Shown in pieces: positions 34,329 to 42,686 of a stretch of 64,000 bases of DNA (the stretch's first letter is position 1; every line of letters begins with the position of its first letter). Made by a program: the position numbers and the translations under genes. The stretch covers positions 186,001-250,000 of the forward strand of contig JANRJC010000044.1 in NCBI GenBank assembly GCA_033764335.1, given 5' to 3'. The stretch comes from JAGQVA01 sp033764335. GTDB lineage: Bacteria > Bacteroidota > Bacteroidia > J057. The notes below the pieces were generated by a model. The model was given only the letters and a program-made list of their open reading frames with translations, searched no databases and was not told where the DNA came from.

Positions 34329-35394
34329 CTCACCGATGAACCGCAGACAGTTTATTGCGGGAACAACCGCATTTGTCGCTCTTGCGCCCCTGCTGCGTGC
34401 GGGGTCGCTGCTGACCGGCACACGAATGGGCGTAGCCCATGCAGCCTACGCCATTCGCTGGAAGTCAGAAATACCCAGCGCCCGATATCCGGGTTTTTCA
34501 GATACACTTTCCATGGCACAGCATTGTGGAAAAATCGGCGCCGGAGGCGTGCAGTTCGGTACCGGAGGTTGGAAGGAAGGCGACGCGGAGAAGATGAAAA
34601 CAATCTGTGAAAAATATGATATGTATTTCGAAGGGCAGGTGCAACTCCCTCAATCCGACAGCGATGTCGAACGGTTTGAGAAAAACCTAAAAAATGCGGC
34701 GGCGGCAGGCGCAACCCTCGTGCGCACAGCCTGCCTGAGTGGGCGTAGGTACGAAAATTTCGAGACAGGAGAAGCCTTTCAGACATTTAAAGCGAATGCT
34801 ATTCAATCCATACGCAGAGCAGAGTCAGTGATTCGCAAAAACCGAATTCGCCTCGCAATTGAAAACCACAAAGACTGGAGAGCAGACGAACTGGTAACCA
34901 TTCTGAAAGAATTTGACAGTGAATGGATAGGCGTAAATCTCGATTTTGGCAATAACATTTCCCTGCTGGAAGACCCGATGGAAGTGGTAAAAACCCTGGC
35001 TCCCTATTCCTTCACTACTCACATAAAAGACATGGGGGTAGAAGAATACGAAGAAGGGTTTCTTTTGTCAGAAGTGCCGCTGGGGCAGGGCATACTGGAT
35101 CTGCGGCAGATGATAGACATTTGCCTGAAACACAGACCCGACATTACCTTCAACCTCGAAATGATAACCCGCGATCCGCTCAAAATTCCCTGTCTGACCG
35201 ACAAATACTGGGCGACCTTTGAGGACGTTTCGGGAAAAGACATGGCGCGAACATTAGGTATGGTAAAAAAATTAAAAATAAAAAAAGCCCTGCCTTTGAT
35301 CGAAAATCAGAAACCCGAAAAACAACTTGCCGTTGAAGAGGAGAATATTCTTTCTTCATTCACTTACTCACGGCAAACACCCGGGCTTTATTGA
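34321..35394 (+). CDS. Tat-exported sugar phosphate isomerase/epimerase-like protein
   Basis: Protein of 357 aa. The N-terminus MNRRQFIAGTTAF is a Tat signal; the start may be 34321 or the ATG at 34336. The xylose-isomerase-like TIM barrel keeps the metal ligands: Glu of LAIENHKD, Asp of GVNLDFGNN, His of TTHIKDMG and Glu of TFNLEMITRDP. The C-terminal tail (ILSSFTYSRQTPGLY) is common in this exported subgroup. Overlaps the PVC-type cytochrome gene by 8 bases and precedes a sugar-type MFS gene, suggesting a periplasmic sugar-modification route. Substrate unknown. Confidence 0.85.
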   Translation: MSNSPMNRRQFIAGTTAFVALAPLLRAGSLLTGTRMGVAHAAYAIRWKSEIPSARYPGFSDTLSMAQHCGKIGAGGVQFGTGGWKEGDAEKMKTICEKYDMYFEGQVQLPQSDSDVERFEKNLKNAAAAGATLVRTACLSGRRYENFETGEAFQTFKANAIQSIRRAESVIRKNRIRLAIENHKDWRADELVTILKEFDSEWIGVNLDFGNNISLLEDPMEVVKTLAPYSFTTHIKDMGVEEYEEGFLLSEVPLGQGILDLRQMIDICLKHRPDITFNLEMITRDPLKIPCLTDKYWATFEDVSGKDMARTLGMVKKLKIKKALPLIENQKPEKQLAVEEENILSSFTYSRQTPGLY

Positions 35395-35407
35395 GCCGGG
35401 TAGAATT

Positions 35408-36631
35408 ATGTTTCGAAAAACCTTTACTCTCTATCGTAATTCCTTTAGTGGTCTCCCCCGCGAAATCTGGTTGATTTCGATGGTATCGCTTATCAACCGC
35501 AGCGGGGCAATGGTAATTCCGTTTCTCACCGTTTATCTCACCCGAAAAATGGGTTTTAGCCTCATCGAAGCAGGGTGGGTGATGAGTGCATTTGGCCTGG
35601 GTTCAATTGCTGGTTCGTTTGTCGGAGGGCGTTTGACCGACCGTTTTGGGCATTATCCGGTACAATTCTGGAGTCTGTTATTGGGCGGGGGAATGTATTT
35701 TGTGTTGATGCAGATGGAAAGCCTGTGGGCAATTGCGGTGACAACGTTTTTTACCAGCATGGTAAATGATACTTTTCGCCCCGCAAATATGGCCTCCATC
35801 AGTGCCTACAGCCCTAAAAATTTATATACCCGGTCGGTAGCCTTATTGCGTTTTGCGATCAACCTCGGCTTTTCCATTGGCCCGGCTGTGGGTGGATTCC
35901 TGGCGGCTACGGTCGGATACAAGTGGTTGTTTGTCGTGGATGGCCTTACCTGTATGATTGCTGCCGGGGTGTTTCGCATGTTTGTCTCTCACCGGGAAGA
36001 CGAAAAAACCGAAGAAAAAACGGATCAATCCGCTCCTGCTAAAATCCGGTTTTCGGTTTTCAGCGACCGAGCATTTATGACCTTTGCTTTTTTTCAGTTA
36101 ATGGTTTCGGTGGCGTTTATGCAGTTTTTTTCGACACTGCCGGTTTTCCTGAAAAATGATATGAAACTCAGCGAAGACGCTATCGGCGCACTTCTTGCGA
36201 TCAATGGACTAATCATTGTAGCAATGGAAATGCCATTGATTTACCTGATTGAAAATCGTTTTTCGCGGCTCACACTTATCCGGGCAGGAATGATCGCGAT
36301 GGGACTTGCGTATTTGTCTTTATGGTTGGGCGGTTTGTGGGTATGGATTGCGCTGGTGTTTATCATTTTGATTACGGTAGGGGAGATGATCAATTTTCCC
36401 TTCGGAAATACTTATGCACTTGAGCGCGCTTCTTCGGAGACAAGGGGAAAATACATGGGCATGTACGCCATGATTTTTTCAACCTCTTTTGTTCTCGCTC
36501 CTTCATTGGGAACGTGGGTAGCCGGAAATTGGGGTTTTCACGTTTTGTGGCTGGTGCTTACGGGTTTATGTTTTGTGGCTGCTACGGGAATTTATTTTCT
36601 CGGTCTTCGGGAAAAAAAGGCTATTGCTTGA
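35408..36631 (+). CDS. MFS transporter
   Basis: Protein of 407 aa with about 12 TM helices. Start taken as ATG 35408, 13 bases after the previous stop; a longer open frame begins inside the preceding gene but adds a non-hydrophobic tail. The conserved loop 2-3 motif is visible (GGRLTDRFGHYPV). The MdtH/YceL-like half-repeat NGLIIVAMEMPL is also present. Third gene of the PVC cytochrome/isomerase unit; overlaps the end of the convergent SRPBCC gene by 11 bases. Substrate unknown. Confidence 0.88.
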   Translation: MFRKTFTLYRNSFSGLPREIWLISMVSLINRSGAMVIPFLTVYLTRKMGFSLIEAGWVMSAFGLGSIAGSFVGGRLTDRFGHYPVQFWSLLLGGGMYFVLMQMESLWAIAVTTFFTSMVNDTFRPANMASISAYSPKNLYTRSVALLRFAINLGFSIGPAVGGFLAATVGYKWLFVVDGLTCMIAAGVFRMFVSHREDEKTEEKTDQSAPAKIRFSVFSDRAFMTFAFFQLMVSVAFMQFFSTLPVFLKNDMKLSEDAIGALLAINGLIIVAMEMPLIYLIENRFSRLTLIRAGMIAMGLAYLSLWLGGLWVWIALVFIILITVGEMINFPFGNTYALERASSETRGKYMGMYAMIFSTSFVLAPSLGTWVAGNWGFHVLWLVLTGLCFVAATGIYFLGLREKKAIA

Positions 36632-37061
36632 AAAATTTCCGATAAATAGGCCGCCGTATCGCAAAATGCAAATACATTACCGGATACATCAAATAATCCA
36701 GCAAAAGGAAAGGTGTGCGGAAAGTAATGTCATCTGTGATGGAACTACCGCTGCCATTTTCTTCGACGAGGTGACGATGACGCCAATAACGCAAAAACCC
36801 GGGCAAGTGTTCACCTTCATCCACAAACCAGGCCTGATGATCCTGAATCGTCTCTTCGGTAATTTTGCTTACCCATTCCTGGCGGATAATTCCAGCGATG
36901 GTAAGCCGAAGATGCACTATGTCGCCTTTTTTAGAACCGTCAAATCGCAGAATTTCCAGGCGCATGCCCGGTGGTTTGAGGGCTTCAAACAAGGTACGGT
37001 CGAAGCGGGCAAATACATTCCGAAAATGGCCGGAAACCGGGGTTTTAATTAAAATTCGCAT
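36621..37061 (-). CDS. SRPBCC (START-like) family protein
   Basis: Protein of 146 aa. The pattern VSGHFRNVFARFDRTLFEALKPPGMRLEILRFDG, then a central QEWVSKITEE strand and the final long helix, fits the SRPBCC ligand-binding fold found in many Bacteroidota. No enzymatic residues are recognised. It stands alone on the minus strand, divergent from the PH-like gene at 37140. Confidence 0.7.
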   Translation of the reverse strand: MRILIKTPVSGHFRNVFARFDRTLFEALKPPGMRLEILRFDGSKKGDIVHLRLTIAGIIRQEWVSKITEETIQDHQAWFVDEGEHLPGFLRYWRHRHLVEENGSGSSITDDITFRTPFLLLDYLMYPVMYLHFAIRRPIYRKFFKQ

Positions 37062-37139
37062 ATAAGCTAAACCATTAGAATTCCGGATTGTTCATTAAAT
37101 TAGGTGCTCTATTCAGGTTTAAGTAAAAATATTAATTGC

Positions 37140-37700
37140 ATGTACGGCAATCTGCTTAAAGAAAAATTTCCTCAGGACGAAAAAAACGGCTTGTACAAAG
37201 TCCCTCACCTGCCTGCGGTCAAATTGGGCAAAATTCTCACCAGCGATACCCGTATTGCCAGCCCCAATGACGTGGTGGCGGTTCATCTGCATTCGGGGAC
37301 TTTCAGCAAAAGTGTTTTGATTTTTACCAAAGATCGCTGTTTTTATGCTAATGGTTCTTTTCTGCTGGAAGATATAAAAGAGGTGCAGGTGGACGGGAGT
37401 CGTATCATCGTTTTCGCCAATCAGCAGGCGCAGTTAATCCCTCACAAGATTTCGGTTAAAGATGAGCAGGTGGCGCAGATTCTGAAAAAACTATTAGAAT
37501 CAATTGTCTATCATGATCCGACAGCCGCCGCAATAACAAAAAACGCCTACGAGGGGTACAGCACGACCGAACTAGACTGGCTAAATCTTCGCGACGAAAT
37601 TATGCGCACGATTGATATGCTTTACGACCGTTATAATGACGGGAAAATTTCCATTCTCGACTACGAAGAGAAAAAGCAGGAACTGCTGAGCCGACTGTGA
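37140..37700 (+). CDS. PH-like protein with SHOCT-like C-terminus
   Basis: Protein of 186 aa from ATG 37140; an upstream in-frame start at 37104 is less likely. The middle (VLIFTKDRCFYANGSFLLEDIKEVQVDGSRIIV, about residues 60-95) looks like a bacterial PH (YokE-like) strand-turn pattern; the last 30 residues (DMLYDRYNDGKISILDYEEKKQELL) match the short C-terminal SHOCT helix-pair often found at the end of such proteins. No signal peptide. Function unknown. Confidence 0.6.
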   Translation: MYGNLLKEKFPQDEKNGLYKVPHLPAVKLGKILTSDTRIASPNDVVAVHLHSGTFSKSVLIFTKDRCFYANGSFLLEDIKEVQVDGSRIIVFANQQAQLIPHKISVKDEQVAQILKKLLESIVYHDPTAAAITKNAYEGYSTTELDWLNLRDEIMRTIDMLYDRYNDGKISILDYEEKKQELLSRL

Positions 37701-37725
37701 TGAGTTTTATAAGAAATGAATTTTT

Positions 37726-37781
37726 GCCACGAATGTACGAATGACTTAATTATCTTCGTCCATCATTCGTGCATTCGTGGC
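37726..37781. repeat. Long palindromic intergenic repeat
   Basis: GCCACGAATGTACGAATGA (37726-37744) and TCATTCGTGCATTCGTGGC (37763-37781) form a 19-bp stem with one mismatch and an 18-base loop. The words CACGAATG and GCCACGAAT also occur in the 41690-41720 intergenic region, so this is a member of a dispersed family. It lies between the PH-like gene and the convergent deacetylase gene. Confidence 0.75.
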
Positions 37782-37807
37782 TTACCTCTCAAAAAGCAAA
37801 TCAAAGA

Positions 37808-38470
37808 TTATTTCTTTTTTCCTCTGCTACTCATCGTGCTGTTGGGGATGGAGGAAAACGAATACCCCTTTTCGGAGAAATATTTTAACAACTCCGGGAG
37901 CGCATATTCCAGTCGGCCAAAACCTTTTACGCTGTCGTGAAGAAGCACAATGGAGCCTTTTCTTGAATTGCGAACAACATTGTGATAACAGTCTTCGCCC
38001 GAGAGACTGGGATCAAAATCAGCGGAAATCACATCCATCATCACAATTTCATTTTCCTTCAGAATCTGGCGGGCCTGTCCGGTAGTGATTTTTCCATACG
38101 GAGGGCGAAAAAAGAGAGTCTGATAACCCGTAAATTCTGCGATGGTTTGTTGTGCAAGCAGAAAATCCTTGATATAAGTTTTTGCCGAAACTTTCCACCC
38201 ATTTACATGATTATAAGTATGATTCCCTATGCTATGTCCGGCGTCAATGATCCGGTGTACAATGTCGGGGTGCTGGCGCACATTTTTACCAATCAGAAAA
38301 AAAGAAGCTTTGGCTTTGTATGCCTTTAATTGCTCCAATACCCAGTCGGTGACTTCAGGCGTAGGGCCGTCATCAAAAGTGAGGTAAACGGTTTTTCTGT
38401 CTGTAGGAATACGCCAGATATATTCAGAATAATAGTTTCTAACCAGTTTGGGTATCTTGATCAGGTACAT
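37808..38470 (-). CDS. Polysaccharide deacetylase (NodB fold)
   Basis: Protein of 220 aa with ATG at 38470 (MYLIKIPKLVRNYY), the usual beginning in related proteins; a TTG at 38494 would give a 4-base overlap with the HMG-CoA lyase-like stop. NodB motifs are present: TFDDGP, HSIGNHTYNH (two metal His), FRPPYG, and LLHD near the C-terminus. No signal peptide, so probably cytoplasmic or membrane-associated. Likely N- or O-deacetylates a carbohydrate. Same strand and probably the same transcript as the HMGL gene. Confidence 0.85.
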   Translation of the reverse strand: MYLIKIPKLVRNYYSEYIWRIPTDRKTVYLTFDDGPTPEVTDWVLEQLKAYKAKASFFLIGKNVRQHPDIVHRIIDAGHSIGNHTYNHVNGWKVSAKTYIKDFLLAQQTIAEFTGYQTLFFRPPYGKITTGQARQILKENEIVMMDVISADFDPSLSGEDCYHNVVRNSRKGSIVLLHDSVKGFGRLEYALPELLKYFSEKGYSFSSIPNSTMSSRGKKK

Positions 38471-38490
38471 AAACAATGATTTTGAGGCAT

Positions 38491-39339
38491 TCAACCAAAA
38501 ACTGTTTGGGCAATTGCCGCAGCTTTAGAGAACGCAACAGAATGAATAGCCGTATTTACTCCTTTGGTTTCGCAAAATGCGATCAGGCTCTCAGTAGAAA
38601 TATTTCCTACCAGTTCATCCTCCGCAAAAGGGCATCCGCCAAACCCCATCATTGCCGAGTCAAATCTGCGACATCCTGCCGACCAGGCGGCTTCCAATTT
38701 TTCAGTCTGATATTGTGGATGGGCGTGAAAATGACCGCCAAACTCGATTTCGGGAAAAGCGGGTATCAATCGGTCAAACAGGCCGTAAATCGAGTCCGAA
38801 TTTGCAGTGCCGACGGTATCCGCGAGTGCAAGAATTTTGACACCGGTCTGGGCAATTTTTTCCACCCAATGTGCAGTTATGTCGGGATTCCACGCATCTC
38901 CATACGGATTTCCAAATGCCATGGAGATATAAACCACAAGCTCTTTGCCTTTGTCGAGGGTTAATTGCTGAAGGTCATGGACAAGCGGAAGCGATTCTGC
39001 AATGGTTTTTCGCGTATTGCGAATCTGAAAAGTTTCTGATATAGAAAAAGGATAACCGAGGTAATTTATGACCGGATACCGGCAGGCATCTTCTGCACCA
39101 CGCATATTGGCGACAATAGCCAGCAGCCGTGTCGAAGTCCCCGCCATGTCCAAACCCGCTACCACTTCGTGGGTATCAGCCATTTGTGGCACAGCCTGCG
39201 GCGAAACAAAACTCCCGAAATCCAACGTATCAAAGCCTGCCCGCAGTAATGCGTTGATATAATTAATCTTCAACTCAGTCGGAATTAACCGCTGAATTCC
39301 CTGCATCGCATCTCTTGGACATTCGACAATTTTCAGCAT
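38491..39339 (-). CDS. Hydroxymethylglutaryl-CoA lyase-like protein
   Basis: Protein of 282 aa with the HMGL-like TIM barrel. HMG-CoA lyase splits HMG-CoA into acetyl-CoA and acetoacetate in leucine breakdown. The start ECPRDAMQG is a variant of the usual RDGLQ, the catalytic Asp being kept. FGSFVSPQAVPQMADT, GGHFHAHPQ (metal His-x-His) and the GFGGCPFAEDELVGN loop with the catalytic Cys are present. The RDAMQ variant and HAHPQ in place of HCHDT leave some doubt about substrate. Divergent from proB across 29 bases. Confidence 0.85.
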   Translation of the reverse strand: MLKIVECPRDAMQGIQRLIPTELKINYINALLRAGFDTLDFGSFVSPQAVPQMADTHEVVAGLDMAGTSTRLLAIVANMRGAEDACRYPVINYLGYPFSISETFQIRNTRKTIAESLPLVHDLQQLTLDKGKELVVYISMAFGNPYGDAWNPDITAHWVEKIAQTGVKILALADTVGTANSDSIYGLFDRLIPAFPEIEFGGHFHAHPQYQTEKLEAAWSAGCRRFDSAMMGFGGCPFAEDELVGNISTESLIAFCETKGVNTAIHSVAFSKAAAIAQTVFG

Positions 39340-39368
39340 AATACGTAGCTTGCACCTACAAAACTAAG

Positions 39369-40403
39369 ATGAAAAAACCGATTCTCATACTCAAAATAGG
39401 AACCGGATCCATCACCCTGAAGGATGGCTCTCTGGATGAACCGGTGCTCGTAGAAGTGGCACGCCAACTTTCTCATTTACATAAACGGTTCCGGCTCGTA
39501 GTGGTTTCTTCCGGAGCGGTAGGAACCGGAAAAAGGTTTTTGCCCGAGTTTTCCGGAACAATTACCGAACGAAAAGCTGCCGCTGCTATCGGAAATCCTA
39601 TTCTGATGAATAAGTATTCGCAGTTTCTTTCTCCTTACGGAATTGCTATTGCCCAAAGTCTTTGCGAAAGGCAACATTTCTCCAACCGAAAACAATTTCT
39701 ACAGCTTCGCAATACCTTTGAAACGCTCTGGGAAAACAATATCATCCCGATCGCCAATGAAAATGACGTGGTAAGCGACCTCGAACTTCGTTTCTCCGAC
39801 AACGACGAACTGGCGACCCTCATGGCCGTAGGATTTGGCGCCGAAAAACTTCTCATCGGAACCTCTGTCGCAGGTGTACTGGACAGGGACGGAAATGTTC
39901 TTTCCCAAGTAAAAGAAGTGGGTGAACAGATTCTCGGCCTCGCAGACGATAGCCGATCCGGCCCGGGCCTGGGTGGCATGACCTCCAAACTCACGTTTGC
40001 CCGCCTGGCTACCCGAATGGGAATTAAAGTGGTGATATTTGGCCTAAAAATACCGGGAAGTATGTTGCTGGCAGTCGAAGAGTCGGCAGGCACGGTATTT
40101 TCACCTCAACCCTCCAATCTTTCTGCCCGAGACAAATGGCTTGCCAGCAGCAGCCTGGTTGCCGGCAGGCTCGAAGTGGACAAAGGCGCCCATCAGGCGT
40201 TGATAAACCGAAAAAGTCTGCTGGCAGTAGGCGTAAAGCGGGTTGTCGAACCCTTTTCAAGAGGAGAGGTTTTCGAACTCGTATATGAAGAAGGAATCCC
40301 TTTTGCCGTTGCCCGAGCGCGGCTTTCTTCGGAGGAAATCGAAAAAAATATCGGCACAAAAAACTTTGAAGTGGTAAATGCAGATGATATTGTGATTCTA
40401 TGA
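39369..40403 (+). CDS. proB: Glutamate 5-kinase
   Basis: Phosphorylates glutamate to glutamyl-5-phosphate, the first step of proline synthesis. Protein of 344 aa. Amino-acid-kinase motifs: LKIGTGSI at the N-terminus, VVSSGAVGTGKRF, ANENDVV and FSDNDELATLMA, then GPGLGGMTSKLTFARLA. The C-terminal about 70 residues are a PUA-like domain (LEVDKGAHQALINRKSLLAVGVKRV). Its stop overlaps the proA start in ATGA, so the pair is coupled; proC is not in the window. Confidence 0.93.
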   Translation: MKKPILILKIGTGSITLKDGSLDEPVLVEVARQLSHLHKRFRLVVVSSGAVGTGKRFLPEFSGTITERKAAAAIGNPILMNKYSQFLSPYGIAIAQSLCERQHFSNRKQFLQLRNTFETLWENNIIPIANENDVVSDLELRFSDNDELATLMAVGFGAEKLLIGTSVAGVLDRDGNVLSQVKEVGEQILGLADDSRSGPGLGGMTSKLTFARLATRMGIKVVIFGLKIPGSMLLAVEESAGTVFSPQPSNLSARDKWLASSSLVAGRLEVDKGAHQALINRKSLLAVGVKRVVEPFSRGEVFELVYEEGIPFAVARARLSSEEIEKNIGTKNFEVVNADDIVIL

Positions 40404-41647
40404 CAAGCATTATTCCTTTACTTCAGCAGGTGCAAATGGCTGCGCCTTCCATCCGACGGCTTAGTGATGTACAAAAGCAAAACCTCCTGCTCGATATTTC
40501 TTCCCGGTTGTTGGAAAATGAGGCATTGATTCTGGTCGAAAATGAAAAAGATTTAGTCAGGATGGCGGAGGATGATCCCAAAAAAGATCGCCTCCGGCTT
40601 AACTCTGACCGAATCCGCGGGCTTGTGTCCAGCCTGCACGAAGTGGCCGCTCTTCCCGATCCTTCGGGAAAATTGATTTCCGAGAAGATTCTGGATAATG
40701 GCCTTTCCGTTCAGAAAATGGCCGTTCCCATTGGCGTTGTGGGCATAATTTATGAATCCCGGCCAAATGTGACTGTGGACGTTGCCGCTTTGTGTATTCG
40801 TTCGGGAAATGCGATTGTGCTGCGAGGCGGCTCTGACGCAGAATTTTCCAATAAAGCGCTGGTAAAAATCATCCATGAAGCCATGCAGGCATCAAACGTG
40901 GATACCCGCGCCCTGTGCCTCCTTCCCACCGACCGCGTTTTTGTGGAGGAATTGCTGACAGCAGACCGATACGTGGATATTATCATTCCGAGAGGCTCTC
41001 AGGCATTGATTGATTTTGTCAGGGAAAACGCAACGGTTCCGACCATCGAAACAGGGGCAGGTGTGTGCCATACCTACGTTGCAGCTTCCGCTGATTTGCA
41101 AAAGGCCGCAGAAGTAGTGGTGAACGCCAAAGTTTCACGCCCTTCGGTCTGCAATGCACTGGATACGGTTGTGGTTGACCGAGACATCGCCAAAACCTTC
41201 CTTCCGATGCTGAAAAGCGGTTTGAGTGTTTGGTCTGTGGAAATATTCGCAGATGGCGAATCTTATGAAATTTTTTCCGAAGCGGGATATCCGTATTTAC
41301 AAAAAGCCCGTCCGGAAGACTTTGGAAGAGAATTTCTCGACTATAAGTGTTCGGTGAAAGTGGTGGAAAATATGGACGAAGCACTTAGCCATATCCGCAC
41401 GTATTCTTCCCGCCATTCGGAGGCGATTTTGTCAGAGGATGTTGCGGAGTGTGAGCGATTTTTACAGGAAGTAGATGCCGCAGCGGTTTACGCCAATGCT
41501 TCGACACGCTTCACCGACGGAGGTGTATTCGGCCTCGGCGCAGAGATCGGTATCAGTACACAAAAATTGCACGCAAGAGGTCCCTTTGCCCTGGAAAAAC
41601 TCGTTACCGAAAAATGGATTGTGCGGGGGGCTGGGCAGGTGAGGTGA
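40400..41647 (+). CDS. proA: Glutamate-5-semialdehyde dehydrogenase
   Basis: Reduces glutamyl-5-phosphate with NADPH to glutamate-5-semialdehyde, second step of proline synthesis. Protein of 415 aa, normal length. PIGVVGIIYESRPNVT, the GSDAEFSN loop and the catalytic Cys251 in SRPSVCNALDT are present. Overlaps proB by four bases. The gene is followed by about 200 bases of repeat-like sequence ending at the convergent Uma2 gene. Confidence 0.95.
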   Translation: MTSIIPLLQQVQMAAPSIRRLSDVQKQNLLLDISSRLLENEALILVENEKDLVRMAEDDPKKDRLRLNSDRIRGLVSSLHEVAALPDPSGKLISEKILDNGLSVQKMAVPIGVVGIIYESRPNVTVDVAALCIRSGNAIVLRGGSDAEFSNKALVKIIHEAMQASNVDTRALCLLPTDRVFVEELLTADRYVDIIIPRGSQALIDFVRENATVPTIETGAGVCHTYVAASADLQKAAEVVVNAKVSRPSVCNALDTVVVDRDIAKTFLPMLKSGLSVWSVEIFADGESYEIFSEAGYPYLQKARPEDFGREFLDYKCSVKVVENMDEALSHIRTYSSRHSEAILSEDVAECERFLQEVDAAAVYANASTRFTDGGVFGLGAEIGISTQKLHARGPFALEKLVTEKWIVRGAGQVR

Positions 41648-41722
41648 TAAAAAAAGCATTTTCGTCCACGAGATTAGTTCGCCACGAATAATACCTGAGG
41701 CATTTTCAACACGAATGCACAC

Positions 41723-41855
41723 GAAGAGGCTCTTGGCGGTCTTTGCGAGAACCTCCGGAAGGCAAAAAACACGTAGCACAGACAAGTTTCACGCAAAGTC
41801 CGCAAAGAACCCGCAAAGTGCGCGAAGAGCCTCTTGACGGTCTTTGGGAGAACCT
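41723..41855. repeat. Imperfect direct repeat with CGCAAAG array
   Basis: Two 32-base units (41723-41754 and 41824-41855; both begin GAAGAG and contain CTCTT and CGGTCTTTG) differ at three positions and lie 101 bases apart. Between them CGCAAAG occurs at 41792, 41801 and 41812, with CGCGAAG at 41821. The right unit ends at the stop codon of the Uma2 gene. No gene is supported in 41648-41854; this is repeat-derived intergenic sequence. Confidence 0.7.
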
Positions 41856-42532
41856 TAGATATCTTTCTGATTTGTGAGAGTTTGAAGTACAAGGATATTT
41901 TCCCCTTCCTCAAAAATAGATTCAACCGGGATATTAAAACCCTGAATCGCATAACTCTCGATAATTTCTCCATAGATATGGCGTTTGGCGGGGAAATATT
42001 CATGGTCGCCGGTGGGGAGAATGTATTGATCAATGCACTTTTTCACAGGATCAATGATCCAGTATTCCCGTATCCCGTGGGCTGCATAGTCTTGTCTTTT
42101 TGCACCCCGGTCAATCGTTGCCGTTTTAGGAGATAAAATTTCAACTGCAAAATCAGGTGCTGGAAAAAGCGTCTGATCTTCCGTAAACTGATCGGCTATA
42201 TCCTTTCTGAAAAATACAAGATCAGGCTCATAATCATTGCGGGTAAGGGAAATCATCACTTTTTCGGTTCCCACTACACCGAGTTGGTGAATGGAAACAT
42301 AAATACTGACCAATCTTGAAAGCAAATCCGTGATTTTCCAGCGTGCCCTTCTTACGGGAGAATGAACAATAATCTCCCCATTGATAAATTCAGCTTTTAT
42401 ATCGGGCGTCACCCATTCATAAAAATCTTTCCGCCGCCGCTGTTCTTCTTCCAGGACAGTTTCCAGGTATTTTAACTGAGATAAAGCATCGGGGCGTTTG
42501 AGTATTTCGTCGGCCAGTGAGGTGTGAGCCAT
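41855..42532 (-). CDS. Uma2-family (DUF820) putative endonuclease
   Basis: Protein of 225 aa. The Uma2 domain has the PD-(D/E)xK fold: FINGEIIVHSPV, then YEPDLVFF (Asp), PDFAVEILSPKT (Glu and Lys), and REYWIIDP. Nuclease activity is inferred from fold; the biological role is unclear. The first 40 residues are a charged helical extension (LSQLKYLETVLEEEQRRRKD). Its stop codon lies at the edge of an intergenic repeat unit. Stands alone. Confidence 0.85.
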   Translation of the reverse strand: MAHTSLADEILKRPDALSQLKYLETVLEEEQRRRKDFYEWVTPDIKAEFINGEIIVHSPVRRARWKITDLLSRLVSIYVSIHQLGVVGTEKVMISLTRNDYEPDLVFFRKDIADQFTEDQTLFPAPDFAVEILSPKTATIDRGAKRQDYAAHGIREYWIIDPVKKCIDQYILPTGDHEYFPAKRHIYGEIIESYAIQGFNIPVESIFEEGENILVLQTLTNQKDI

Positions 42533-42686
42533 AATTTCAAATTCTTATTCCCAATATACGGAAAAATCCTCTTTTATATACAGAAGATTCCATTCTATCC
42601 ATATTCGTGTCGCAAGATCCCATAATGAGAATTTCTCGTTACTTTTTCCTTAATTGGTTCACAAACCATTTTATTCTAAGTCTATT

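Noticed and set aside
37726..41855. CRISPR-like interpretation of the repeats
   Set aside because: Units are palindromic or simple repeats without regular spacers, and no cas genes are present.
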